A stretch of 5,662 bases of DNA, taken from NCBI GenBank assembly GCA_031256755.1, contig JAIRPZ010000304.1, positions 1 to 5,662 on the forward strand, given 5' to 3'. The translations under genes were made by a program, and so were the position numbers. Positions 1 through 5,607 of the stretch are shown piece after piece (position 1 is the stretch's first letter; the number at the start of each line of letters is the position of its first letter). Below the pieces are notes generated by a model that was not told where the DNA came from, searched no databases, and was given only the letters and a program-made list of their open reading frames with translations. The stretch comes from Planctomycetaceae bacterium. Its GTDB lineage: Bacteria; Planctomycetota; Planctomycetia; Pirellulales; Thermoguttaceae.

Positions 1-2
1 AA

Positions 3-36
3 ATACCGGCGAGGGGAAAATTTACCATCGCCGTAT
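3..36. repeat. Imperfect inverted repeat at the left edge
   Basis: The arm at 3-12 (ATACCGGCGA) pairs with 28-36 (TCGCCGTAT) apart from one bulged C, leaving a loop of about 15 bases. It lies upstream of the promoter at 52-80 and shares bases 35-36 with the next palindrome, so the two structures could not form fully together. It could be the end of a terminator for a gene left of the window or part of an operator. No T-run follows it. The motif ATACCG is common across this window, so chance is a real possibility. Confidence 0.3.
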
Positions 37-50
37 ACCGTTTGCGGTAT
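35..50. promoter_or_regulatory. Perfect palindrome just upstream of the first promoter
   Basis: ATACCG at 35-40 and CGGTAT at 45-50 are exact reverse complements around a four-base centre. The right arm ends one base before the predicted -35 box at 52, a usual place for an activator or repressor site. It may instead be a weak terminator of an upstream gene, because CTTGACTTTT follows, but the stem is only six pairs and the T-run is short and interrupted. Sequence shows the symmetry; the regulatory role is inference. Confidence 0.4.
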
Positions 51-51
51 C

Positions 52-80
52 TTGACTTTTATCGATATACAAAATAAAAT
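52..80 (+). promoter_or_regulatory. Sigma70-type promoter of the three-gene operon
   Basis: TTGACT at 52-57 matches the -35 consensus at five of six bases, and TAAAAT at 75-80 matches the -10 consensus at five of six, with a spacer of exactly 17 bases. Transcription would start near 87, giving a leader of roughly 43 bases before the ATG at 130. The in-frame TTG at 52, which could be mistaken for a start codon, is the -35 box itself and would lie upstream of the transcript. This is the only good promoter seen before the operon. Confidence 0.7.
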
Positions 81-122
81 ACCGCCCGGTTATTCCGTCC
101 CGTCCGCAAGGAATTACACACT

Positions 123-126
123 AGGA
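123..126 (+). promoter_or_regulatory. Short ribosome binding site favouring the ATG at 130
   Basis: AGGA lies three bases before the ATG at 130, closer than ideal for a Shine-Dalgarno site. A second AAGGA at 108-112 is too far away. With the promoter at 52-80, which rules out the upstream TTG, this supports ATG 130 as the start, although initiation is probably not strong. Confidence 0.4.
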
Positions 127-129
127 ATT

Positions 130-1032
130 ATGAATCCCGTTGTCGAAAAACTCGCCGCAATCGAAAAAGAGGTTGCCGCCATTCAGCCGAAAATCGAGCC
201 GATGTCGGCACGCATCGATGCTCTGCATCAAAAAACAGCGGCTTTTGTCCGGCAAATCGCAGACATTGCCGCCGAAACATCCGCCGTTAAAGAAGAAGTC
301 GATGCTGCAAGAGAAGGTCTCCGAAAAATCCAATCGCTGATCAGTGAATCAAAAACAGAAAGCGAACAACTCGCCGCCGGACAGGAAGAAAGCATCCAAC
401 GCTGCGAAACCATGACCGCCGTTTTCGGAGCAGCATTTCAGGCAGTTTCCCAGTTCTTCGATGCCGCACAAAAAATGGGGCTTGCCGATCAAGCCAAAAC
501 AGTTTTTCCTGCTCTGCCCGCTTTGCCGCTGCCGGAAACATCCGCCGCCCGCCCGCTGCCGGATACCGGTCAGGCAGCACCGGACTCAACATCTGTACCG
601 GAAGCCGTGCCGGAACAGCCGGTGCCGGTATCTGCCGAAGCCGTACCGGAAAATACACTGGAAAATACACCGGAAAACACCGATACGGATGTCCCGTTTT
701 CGGAATCCGATTTTGACGCAGTATCGGCAACGACGACACCGATAACGGAAACCGCACCGGAAGCCGTGCCACTTCCCGCTTTGCCTGATGTGGCGGCAAT
801 ACCGGAACCCGCCGAAATGGAATGTGAACATATTGATGCTCTCGGCGGCGGAATCGACAGTGTTGCCGAAGGTGTGATTGAAACGGAATTAGAGGTTGCC
901 CCGCTCAATTTGGCAGTACCGGCATTGCCGGAAACAGCGGCAGCCGCAGAAAGCAGCGAGGACGAGCAGGAAATTGAAGATATGCTCGCTTCGATGATGA
1001 CACCGGTAACAACCGAAAACGTACAGTCCTGA
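130..1032 (+). CDS. Hypothetical coiled-coil protein with an acidic Pro/Ala/Glu-rich tail
   Basis: I do not recognise this 300-residue protein. No signal peptide, membrane segment or catalytic motif is visible, so it is probably cytoplasmic. Residues 1 to about 95 are charged, helical and heptad-like (MNPVVEKLAAIEKEV, then many A/I/L/E/K/Q), as in a coiled coil. A more hydrophobic helix follows (about 96-117, FGAAFQAVSQFF). From 124 to the end the chain is disordered-looking and very acidic: I count 36 Asp/Glu against one Arg (R141) and no Lys. This tail carries PALP-type motifs at about 127, 216 and 264, repeated PEAVP at 157 and 210, and ENT units at 175-184. It ends in an acidic predicted helix (about 273-290, EQEIEDMLASMM) that resembles a docking peptide. 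The ATG at 130 was chosen because the upstream TTG at 52 is the -35 box. The stop overlaps the next start by one base (TGATG), suggesting translational coupling to the tRNase Z-like gene. A scaffold or adaptor role is only a guess. Confidence 0.75.
   Translation: MNPVVEKLAAIEKEVAAIQPKIEPMSARIDALHQKTAAFVRQIADIAAETSAVKEEVDAAREGLRKIQSLISESKTESEQLAAGQEESIQRCETMTAVFGAAFQAVSQFFDAAQKMGLADQAKTVFPALPALPLPETSAARPLPDTGQAAPDSTSVPEAVPEQPVPVSAEAVPENTLENTPENTDTDVPFSESDFDAVSATTTPITETAPEAVPLPALPDVAAIPEPAEMECEHIDALGGGIDSVAEGVIETELEVAPLNLAVPALPETAAAAESSEDEQEIEDMLASMMTPVTTENVQS
649..682 (+). repeat. Short tandem 12-base repeat within the acidic tail
   Basis: Two 12-base units at 649-660 and 661-672 differ at a single base, and a shortened third copy follows at 673-682. 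They encode ENTL, ENTP and ENTD. A separate exact 15-base duplication sits at 597-611 and 756-770 (encoding PEAVP). Both indicate that the tail grew by local duplication, as is common in disordered linkers. Confidence 0.6.
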
Positions 1033-1907
1033 TGAAAGAAATCACCGGAGAACATCGTTACAGCGATCCGCCATGCCGGCAGTTGACCTTCAACGGAATG
1101 ACCGTTGAAGGGTTTTCCCGCGCCGCGATGCAGACCTACTGGCGGATACCGGAATTGAAACTCGGTTTCGATTTCGGCGGGCAGCCCTGGCACTTTATGT
1201 CAACGCCGCAGTGGTTTCTTTCGCACACCCACATGGATCATCTTCTCGCTCTGCCTGCTTATGCCGCAAGAAGGCGGATGATGAAAATGGAACCGCCGAC
1301 AATTTTCGTTCCAGCCCACGCCGTTCAGCGGATACGGCAACTGCTGGATGTGTTTACACGTCTTGACCATGGACGGCTGCCGTGTCAACTTGTCGGTGTC
1401 ATGCCCGGAGAAGAATACGAATTGTCCCGTGAACATGTGGTCAGTGTCGTCAAAACGGATCATTCGATCCCTTCTGTCGGCTACATTGTTTGGGAACGGC
1501 GGAAAAAATTAAAGCCGGAATATCAATCGCTTTCGGAACAGGAAATTCGGCAGTTAGCGGCGGAGTTGCGGCTTGCCGGGAAACAGGTTTCCGCCGAAAT
1601 CCGGTTTCCGCGAGTCGCCTATCTCGGCGACAGTACACCGCTCGGACTGGACAACAATCCTGCAATGTACGAGGCGGATATTCTGATTACGGAAATGTCT
1701 TTTGCGGCAAAGCGGCACCGCAGCGACAAGATTCACCGCTACGGACACATTCATTTGGACGACATTATTGACCGGCGGGACAAGTTCCGCAACGGCTTGA
1801 TCATCGCTTCGCATTTTAGTACCCGGTGTTCGGACAAAGAAATTGACCATATCGTCCGCCGCCGCCTGCCGGATATGCTCGATAACCGGCTGGTACTCTG
1901 GTTTTAG
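1032..1907 (+). CDS. tRNase Z-like metallo-beta-lactamase fold hydrolase
   Basis: This 291-residue protein is a metallo-beta-lactamase fold metal-dependent hydrolase closest to short tRNase Z (RNase Z), which cuts the 3' trailer from precursor tRNAs. The metal motif HTHMDH is at H65, H67, D69 and H70. Further expected ligands are H144 (KTDHSIPSVGY), D200 (YLGDST) and H261 (SHFSTR, like the THxSxRY signature). GHIHLDDI at 238-245 matches the HEAT-like region, with H239. The order GFSR (27-30), LGFDFG (44-49), SHTHMDH, PPTIFVP and KLKPEYQSLS recalls plant short tRNase Z as I remember it. The bacterial exosite arm with its Gly-Pro motif is not seen; a charged helical stretch at about 156-190 takes its place. 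Metal binding looks intact, so an active phosphodiesterase is likely, but the substrate is inferred. About 20 residues precede the conserved core. An alternative start at 1098 (M23) would remove them, but the TGATG overlap favours 1032. mnmA follows after 17 bases, consistent with a tRNA-processing operon. Confidence 0.85.
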   Translation: MKEITGEHRYSDPPCRQLTFNGMTVEGFSRAAMQTYWRIPELKLGFDFGGQPWHFMSTPQWFLSHTHMDHLLALPAYAARRRMMKMEPPTIFVPAHAVQRIRQLLDVFTRLDHGRLPCQLVGVMPGEEYELSREHVVSVVKTDHSIPSVGYIVWERRKKLKPEYQSLSEQEIRQLAAELRLAGKQVSAEIRFPRVAYLGDSTPLGLDNNPAMYEADILITEMSFAAKRHRSDKIHRYGHIHLDDIIDRRDKFRNGLIIASHFSTRCSDKEIDHIVRRRLPDMLDNRLVLWF

Positions 1908-1924
1908 AGGTTAATAACGGTACA

Positions 1925-3031
1925 ATGGTGCGTATGGACAGTGTCTTAATTGCGATGAGCGGCGGCGTGGACAGTTCTGTTGCCGCATGGAAAATGAAAC
2001 AAACCGGTGCCGAGTGCCGGGGGGCAACGATGAATCTTTTTGACAGAGGACAAACTGTCTGCCCTTCTCAACCGTGCAGCCCGCCGGAAACCGCCGGAAA
2101 TGCCGCCGCAGATGCGATGGCGGTCGCTCAAAAACTGGGCATCCCGTTTCACGTTTTTCATTTTCAGGAAGAGTTCAAAAGACATGTGATTGAGCGGTTT
2201 GTGCAGACCTATCTCGAAGGAAAAACACCGAATCCATGTGTTTACTGCAACCGGTTTTTGAAGTTCGGTCAACTTTTCGTCCGGGCAAAAGAACTCGGTG
2301 CTGATGTTATGGCAACCGGACATTATGCACGGATTGAACACGATGCGGCATCGAACCGGTTTCTGCTGAAAAAGGCGGCGGACGAAACGAAAGATCAGAG
2401 TTACGTTCTTTATACAATGACGCAGGAACAGTTGTCCCGCACGCGGTTCCCGCTCGGAATGCTGCGGAAAAGCGAAGTCCGGCAAATCGCCGCTGAATGC
2501 GGTTTTGCCAATGCCGGAAAACAGGAAAGTCAGGACTTGTGTTTCGTTCCCGGCGGCGATTATGCCGGTTTTATTGAGCAATACACGAACCGGCAAAGTC
2601 CGCCGGGCAACTTCGTTAATAAAGCGGGAAAAGTTCTGGGACAGCATAAAGGACTGATCCGGTATACCGTCGGGCAGCGCAAAGGATTGGGAATTGCTGC
2701 GCCGGCACCGTATTATGTCTGCGGACATAACGTTACAGAAAACACGGTTATCCTCGGCTCGGAAGAGGATTTATGCGTGAAAACGCTGACGGCAGCCGAC
2801 ATTAACCTGATACCGTTTGCGGCTATCACCGGCACGCTGCGGGTGATGGCAAAAGTGCGGTACCGGCAAAAAGGGGATCGGGCAACGGTTATCCAAACCG
2901 GCGCAAACGAACTGCGGGTTGAATTTGACGAACCGCAAAAAGGAGTCGCTGAAGGGCAGGCGGTTGTGCTTTATGACGGCGACTGCGTTATCGGCGGCGG
3001 AACGATTGTGTCTGTCAGTGCCAATCAATAA
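1925..3031 (+). CDS. mnmA: tRNA-specific 2-thiouridylase MnmA
   Basis: MnmA puts sulfur on C2 of wobble uridine 34 in tRNAs for Lys, Glu and Gln, activating the base with ATP; it is cytoplasmic. The 368 residues equal the length of the E. coli enzyme. Visible motifs are the ATP-binding PP-loop SGGVDSS (12-18), TPNPCVYCN (101-109), TGHYAR (131-136), KDQSYVLY (156-163), SQDLCF with the second catalytic cysteine C206, and YTVGQRKGLGI (247-257) leading into the C-terminal beta-barrel (about 285-365). C108 corresponds to the first catalytic cysteine (C102 in E. coli). Where E. coli has an aspartate (D99) this protein has C105, so it belongs to the CxxC type that could hold an iron-sulfur cluster. 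An extra CPSQPC pair lies at 46-51. The start could be ATG 1925, GTG 1928 or ATG 1934. No convincing ribosome binding site separates them: AGAGG at 1906-1910 is 14 bases from 1925. It is probably co-transcribed with the two genes upstream. Confidence 0.97.
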   Translation: MVRMDSVLIAMSGGVDSSVAAWKMKQTGAECRGATMNLFDRGQTVCPSQPCSPPETAGNAAADAMAVAQKLGIPFHVFHFQEEFKRHVIERFVQTYLEGKTPNPCVYCNRFLKFGQLFVRAKELGADVMATGHYARIEHDAASNRFLLKKAADETKDQSYVLYTMTQEQLSRTRFPLGMLRKSEVRQIAAECGFANAGKQESQDLCFVPGGDYAGFIEQYTNRQSPPGNFVNKAGKVLGQHKGLIRYTVGQRKGLGIAAPAPYYVCGHNVTENTVILGSEEDLCVKTLTAADINLIPFAAITGTLRVMAKVRYRQKGDRATVIQTGANELRVEFDEPQKGVAEGQAVVLYDGDCVIGGGTIVSVSANQ

Positions 3032-3058
3032 GCGGAGGACGTATGTCCCCCGCTTATT
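3027..3058. terminator. Bidirectional terminator hairpin between convergent genes
   Basis: Bases 3027-3040 pair with 3045-3058 in a 14-pair stem with a single A.C mismatch (3036/3049) and a GTAT loop. The outer stem is AATAAG/CTTATT, so each strand ends in an AT-rich arm, as expected of a terminator that works both ways. No long T-run follows on either side. It includes the mnmA stop codon (3029-3031) and lies 26 bases beyond the end of the tlpA-like gene on the other strand. Confidence 0.75.
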
Positions 3059-3084
3059 AACGAGGTTGCTCTCTGACAGCCTGT

Positions 3085-4263
3085 TTATTTGAAAATCTCT
3101 GCCAGTTTTGCTTTCAACTTGCCGCCGCGGGCATCTGTCAGAATAATTTTTCCTTCTTTGTCGACCAGCACCATGGTCGGTACGCCGCGGAATTTATAGG
3201 ATTCCCCTTGTTTCGGCTGTCCTGCTTTTTCAGTCAGCGTTTCCGAAAGAACGATCCAATCGATCTTCTCTTCTTCAACGAATTTCTTCACCGTCGCAAC
3301 CGAGTCCGCTCCCCGTTCCCATACGTAAACAGAGATGATTTCCAATCCCTTCTCTTTGTATTTTTTGTACGCATCGATCATGCCCGGAATTTCTCCTTTG
3401 CACGGGCCGCACCACGTGGCGGTGAATTTGATCAGCACGTATTTGCCCCGCAAACTTTTCCAGTCGAAATCTTTATCGTCAAGAGTTTTCCCGTACAATT
3501 CCGGGTCTTTCCCCACCGCAAGTTTGCTGTCCTTGGTTTCGTTTTCGGCTTCTTCCACCTGTTTGATGACACCTTCTAAACGGGCAGCAACGGCGTTTTT
3601 GTCCGCTTCCGGTACGGTACATTCAGCGGATTTCAGAAATTTGAGCATGTCTTCGGCATAGGCCTTTTGATTCTGTGCTTTTACCAGCGTAAGCATCATT
3701 CCGGCACCGACTGCGTCCATGACAGGAATATCCTTTTTGTTGATCCACGTTTTCAAATCGGCTTTGAATTTATCGTACTCTTCGGTTGAGATTGCTTTCC
3801 CGTCGGTACCGGCAACGCCTTTGATAAACTCGCTGAACCGGATTTCGTTCACAATCGGTTGGAAATCGGCTTTCCCGTCCAGTTCTTTGATGAGTGTTTG
3901 TAATTTGTCCTTTGCGCCTTCAACACCGGCAGCGGACTGTATCGACAGGGCTTGCGCCTTGTACTTATACCCTTTTTTCTGATCGTCGACCTCTTTGGCA
4001 AGGGACAATACTTTCTCGCCGGTTTCGAGAATGATCGTTCCCAGCATGGTCTGCATAGATTTCGGGTCGCCGCCCTTGCTGCGTTTGCGTAATTCAATCA
4101 CACGCGATTGCAGATACAATTCGGCATCGGCGACGTTTTTAACGTCATCGAGAGACATGGTTTTCACCGGCGTAACCGGTTCGTCCTGTGCGGATGCCGG
4201 CAGTGCGGCACAAAAAGAAACGAGGCAAGCCGATACGGCTATGCGGGAAAAGCTTCTGAACAT
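3085..4263 (-). CDS. Exported TlpA-like thiol-disulfide oxidoreductase
   Basis: The 392-residue protein starts with a signal peptide (positively charged MFRSFSR, hydrophobic core, ASA at 23-25 before QDEP), so it should act outside the cytoplasmic membrane. C18 is not in a lipobox. Residues about 35-250 are helical and charged, with no motif I recognise. The C-terminal 140 residues form a TlpA/ResA-type thioredoxin fold: WKSLRGKYVLIKF leads into the active site W284-C285-G286-P287-C288, and the cis-proline is in RGVPTMVLVD (P362). Such proteins reduce or exchange disulfides in exported proteins, often for cytochrome c or envelope maturation; the substrate here is unknown. The long N-terminal region before the thioredoxin fold is an architecture I associate with planctomycetes. 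An AAAGGAG ribosome binding site seven bases upstream fixes the start. A promoter is predicted at 4315-4343. The gene lies 76 bases after the glycosyltransferase gene and ends near the shared terminator. Confidence 0.93.
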   Translation of the reverse strand: MFRSFSRIAVSACLVSFCAALPASAQDEPVTPVKTMSLDDVKNVADAELYLQSRVIELRKRSKGGDPKSMQTMLGTIILETGEKVLSLAKEVDDQKKGYKYKAQALSIQSAAGVEGAKDKLQTLIKELDGKADFQPIVNEIRFSEFIKGVAGTDGKAISTEEYDKFKADLKTWINKKDIPVMDAVGAGMMLTLVKAQNQKAYAEDMLKFLKSAECTVPEADKNAVAARLEGVIKQVEEAENETKDSKLAVGKDPELYGKTLDDKDFDWKSLRGKYVLIKFTATWCGPCKGEIPGMIDAYKKYKEKGLEIISVYVWERGADSVATVKKFVEEEKIDWIVLSETLTEKAGQPKQGESYKFRGVPTMVLVDKEGKIILTDARGGKLKAKLAEIFK

Positions 4264-4270
4264 GGTTTTA

Positions 4271-4277
4271 CTCCTTT
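4271..4277 (-). promoter_or_regulatory. Strong ribosome binding site of the TlpA-like gene
   Basis: On the minus strand AAAGGAG lies seven bases before the ATG at 4263. It is the clearest Shine-Dalgarno sequence in the window and sets the start codon, giving a protein that begins exactly with a signal peptide. Confidence 0.85.
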
Positions 4278-4314
4278 ACTTAATAGTGGAGGGTTGGGAT
4301 AATAAACTTCCCTG

Positions 4315-4343
4315 ATTTTACATGACGCAGAAAAGAATATCAA
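4315..4343 (-). promoter_or_regulatory. Predicted promoter of the TlpA-like gene
   Basis: Reading the minus strand, TTGATA at 4343-4338 and TAAAAT at 4320-4315 each match the sigma70 consensus at five of six bases, with a 17-base spacer. Transcription would begin near 4308, about 45 bases before the start codon. The -35 box contains the stop codon (TGA) of the glycosyltransferase gene. No strong terminator separates the two genes, so read-through from upstream may add to expression. Confidence 0.6.
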
Positions 4344-5536
4344 TATCCTGCCGGACGGCTGCCGGTATCCGGCGGACGGATGTCTGCTGTTTTTCTTTTT
4401 TCGACGATTTCTTCCATTAAGTTGACGAGGGCTTCTCCCAGTTCCCGGTTCTGTTTGATGCTTTTTGCGGCGAACTTTTTCAGGACTGCTGCCCGAAAAC
4501 GGGCGTACCAAATTCCGGCACCGATTCTGCTCAAAAACAAACGCACCGGTCGGCGGACATTCCAGTCAAACCAAAACAGCACCTTTGCCGTTTTATTTCC
4601 CCGCAAACTTTCGTAAAAATGCCTGTCCTGCCCTTTTAATAGCGGTACATAAACCCAATCGTCTTCCGACAGCGATTCGATAATTTGTTTTTTGACTGCA
4701 TGACGGACGCTTCGATGGCATAAGCGGTACCCATGCCAAAAGTCATTCAATTTTTGCAGTCCGAATGGATTTTTGAATTCTTCATACTGATTTGCCGACA
4801 CCAGCAGGTTTCTAATTTTATCATACGCTTCAAATGCATAGATATTCAGCCACCGAGACGACTGCATCAACGATTGTTGGCGGTTTCGGTAAAAATACAG
4901 TTTTACCGGCAGCATACCGGTCTTCGGCCCGGCAAGAAGGCATTGCCAATCAAAGAGCAAATCTTCATGCCGCATCAATGTTTCGGAAAAGAGAATTTGA
5001 TTTTGCTGCAAAAAGCCGGTACGGAACAGTTTTAGCGGAGTCCAACTACAGTGCAGACATGGGTGGGATACCGGATTCTGATGAAGTCCGAAAAACGATT
5101 TGACATCAGCAAACCGCGGCTGGGAGATCATAGCGGCGGCGGCAATCGGACAGCGTTCATCATAAGCGACAGCATCGAAATAAAGAATATCGCATTCCGC
5201 ATACTCGGCGGCAATGGATGTCATCCGGCACAAATCGGGGTCAATTGTGTCATCGGAATCCATAAAATAGACGTACTTTCCCTGAGCCAGTTGAAGACCG
5301 GCGTTTCGCGCCGCACCGGGTCCCTTATTTTTTTGGGAAATCACGCGAATCCGTTCATCTTTTCGGGCGTATTCGTTCAGGATTTCCAGTGATCGGTCGG
5401 TCGAACCGTCATCAACACAGATAATCTCGATGTCAGTCAGCGTTTGAGTAAGAACGGAATCCAAACATTCCCGAAGATATTTCTCAACGTTATAGACAGG
5501 AATAATCACGGAAATCAGCGGCAGTTGTTGCGGCAT
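4340..5536 (-). CDS. Family 2 glycosyltransferase
   Basis: This 398-residue protein carries a GT-A fold glycosyltransferase domain of family GT2, which moves a sugar from a nucleotide donor, usually onto a polysaccharide or lipid-linked acceptor at the inner face of the membrane. Motifs in order, from the ATG at 5536: SVIIPVYN (9-16), VDDGSTD (41-47), GPGAARNAG (72-80), the metal-binding DSDD (93-96) and HED (190-192), which probably supplies the catalytic base. The remaining 200 residues are an uncharacterised helical extension with basic and aromatic patches and no clear membrane span; the last 45 or so form a charged helix and a Pro/Gly-rich end. The sugar and acceptor cannot be read from the sequence; capsule, exopolysaccharide or protein glycosylation are all possible. 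An in-frame TTG at 5590 is rejected because it lies upstream of the -10 box. No Shine-Dalgarno site precedes 5536. The middle is AT-richer than its neighbours (73 G/C in 180 bases at 4681-4860), as is common in exchanged polysaccharide genes. Confidence 0.93.
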   Translation of the reverse strand: MPQQLPLISVIIPVYNVEKYLRECLDSVLTQTLTDIEIICVDDGSTDRSLEILNEYARKDERIRVISQKNKGPGAARNAGLQLAQGKYVYFMDSDDTIDPDLCRMTSIAAEYAECDILYFDAVAYDERCPIAAAAMISQPRFADVKSFFGLHQNPVSHPCLHCSWTPLKLFRTGFLQQNQILFSETLMRHEDLLFDWQCLLAGPKTGMLPVKLYFYRNRQQSLMQSSRWLNIYAFEAYDKIRNLLVSANQYEEFKNPFGLQKLNDFWHGYRLCHRSVRHAVKKQIIESLSEDDWVYVPLLKGQDRHFYESLRGNKTAKVLFWFDWNVRRPVRLFLSRIGAGIWYARFRAAVLKKFAAKSIKQNRELGEALVNLMEEIVEKRKTADIRPPDTGSRPAGY

Positions 5537-5578
5537 GCAATGAATGCGGAAAATAGATTGAAAAAATACTATCAACTT

Positions 5579-5607
5579 ACAATACCCCAAACCGCTGGCA
5601 TTGTCAA
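5579..5607 (-). promoter_or_regulatory. Near-consensus promoter of the glycosyltransferase gene
   Basis: On the minus strand a perfect TTGACA at 5607-5602 is followed after 17 bases by TATTGT at 5584-5579 (four of six). Transcription would start near 5572, leaving a leader of about 36 bases before the ATG at 5536. The weak -10 beside a perfect -35 suits a regulated promoter, and an inverted repeat flanks the -35 box. Confidence 0.7.

Noticed and set aside
52..129. TTG at 52 as start of the coiled-coil protein
   Set aside because: The TTG is part of the predicted -35 box, and the transcript should begin near 87. The extra 26 residues do not continue the coiled coil; ATG 130 fits better.
570..1193. 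Minus-strand open frame opposite the acidic tail (about 207 codons)
   Set aside because: Its Ser/Gly/Thr-rich translation mirrors the repetitive Pro/Ala/Glu codons of the plus-strand gene, and it spans two plus-strand genes that have better evidence.
1586..1611. Repeated GGTTTCCGC in the tRNase Z-like gene
   Set aside because: Two nine-base copies 16 to 17 bases apart in coding sequence are expected from codon preference and show no array.
1946..2728. Long open frame on the minus strand opposite mnmA (about 260 codons)
   Set aside because: It lies fully within the clearly recognised mnmA gene. Its translation has no motif and a composition typical of an antisense shadow frame.
2810..2822. 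A 13-base copy of 35-47 (ATACCGTTTGCGG) inside mnmA
   Set aside because: It encodes conserved-looking protein sequence in mnmA and lacks the second palindrome arm. With ATACCG so frequent here, chance is the simplest reading.
4180..4263. Lipoprotein signal at C18 of the TlpA-like protein
   Set aside because: The residues before C18 (LVSF) do not form a lipobox, whereas ASA before QDEP gives a normal signal peptidase I site.
5537..5590. TTG at 5590 as start of the glycosyltransferase
   Set aside because: It lies upstream of the -10 box at 5584-5579, and glycosyltransferases of this family normally begin a few residues before SVIIPVYN, as the ATG at 5536 gives.
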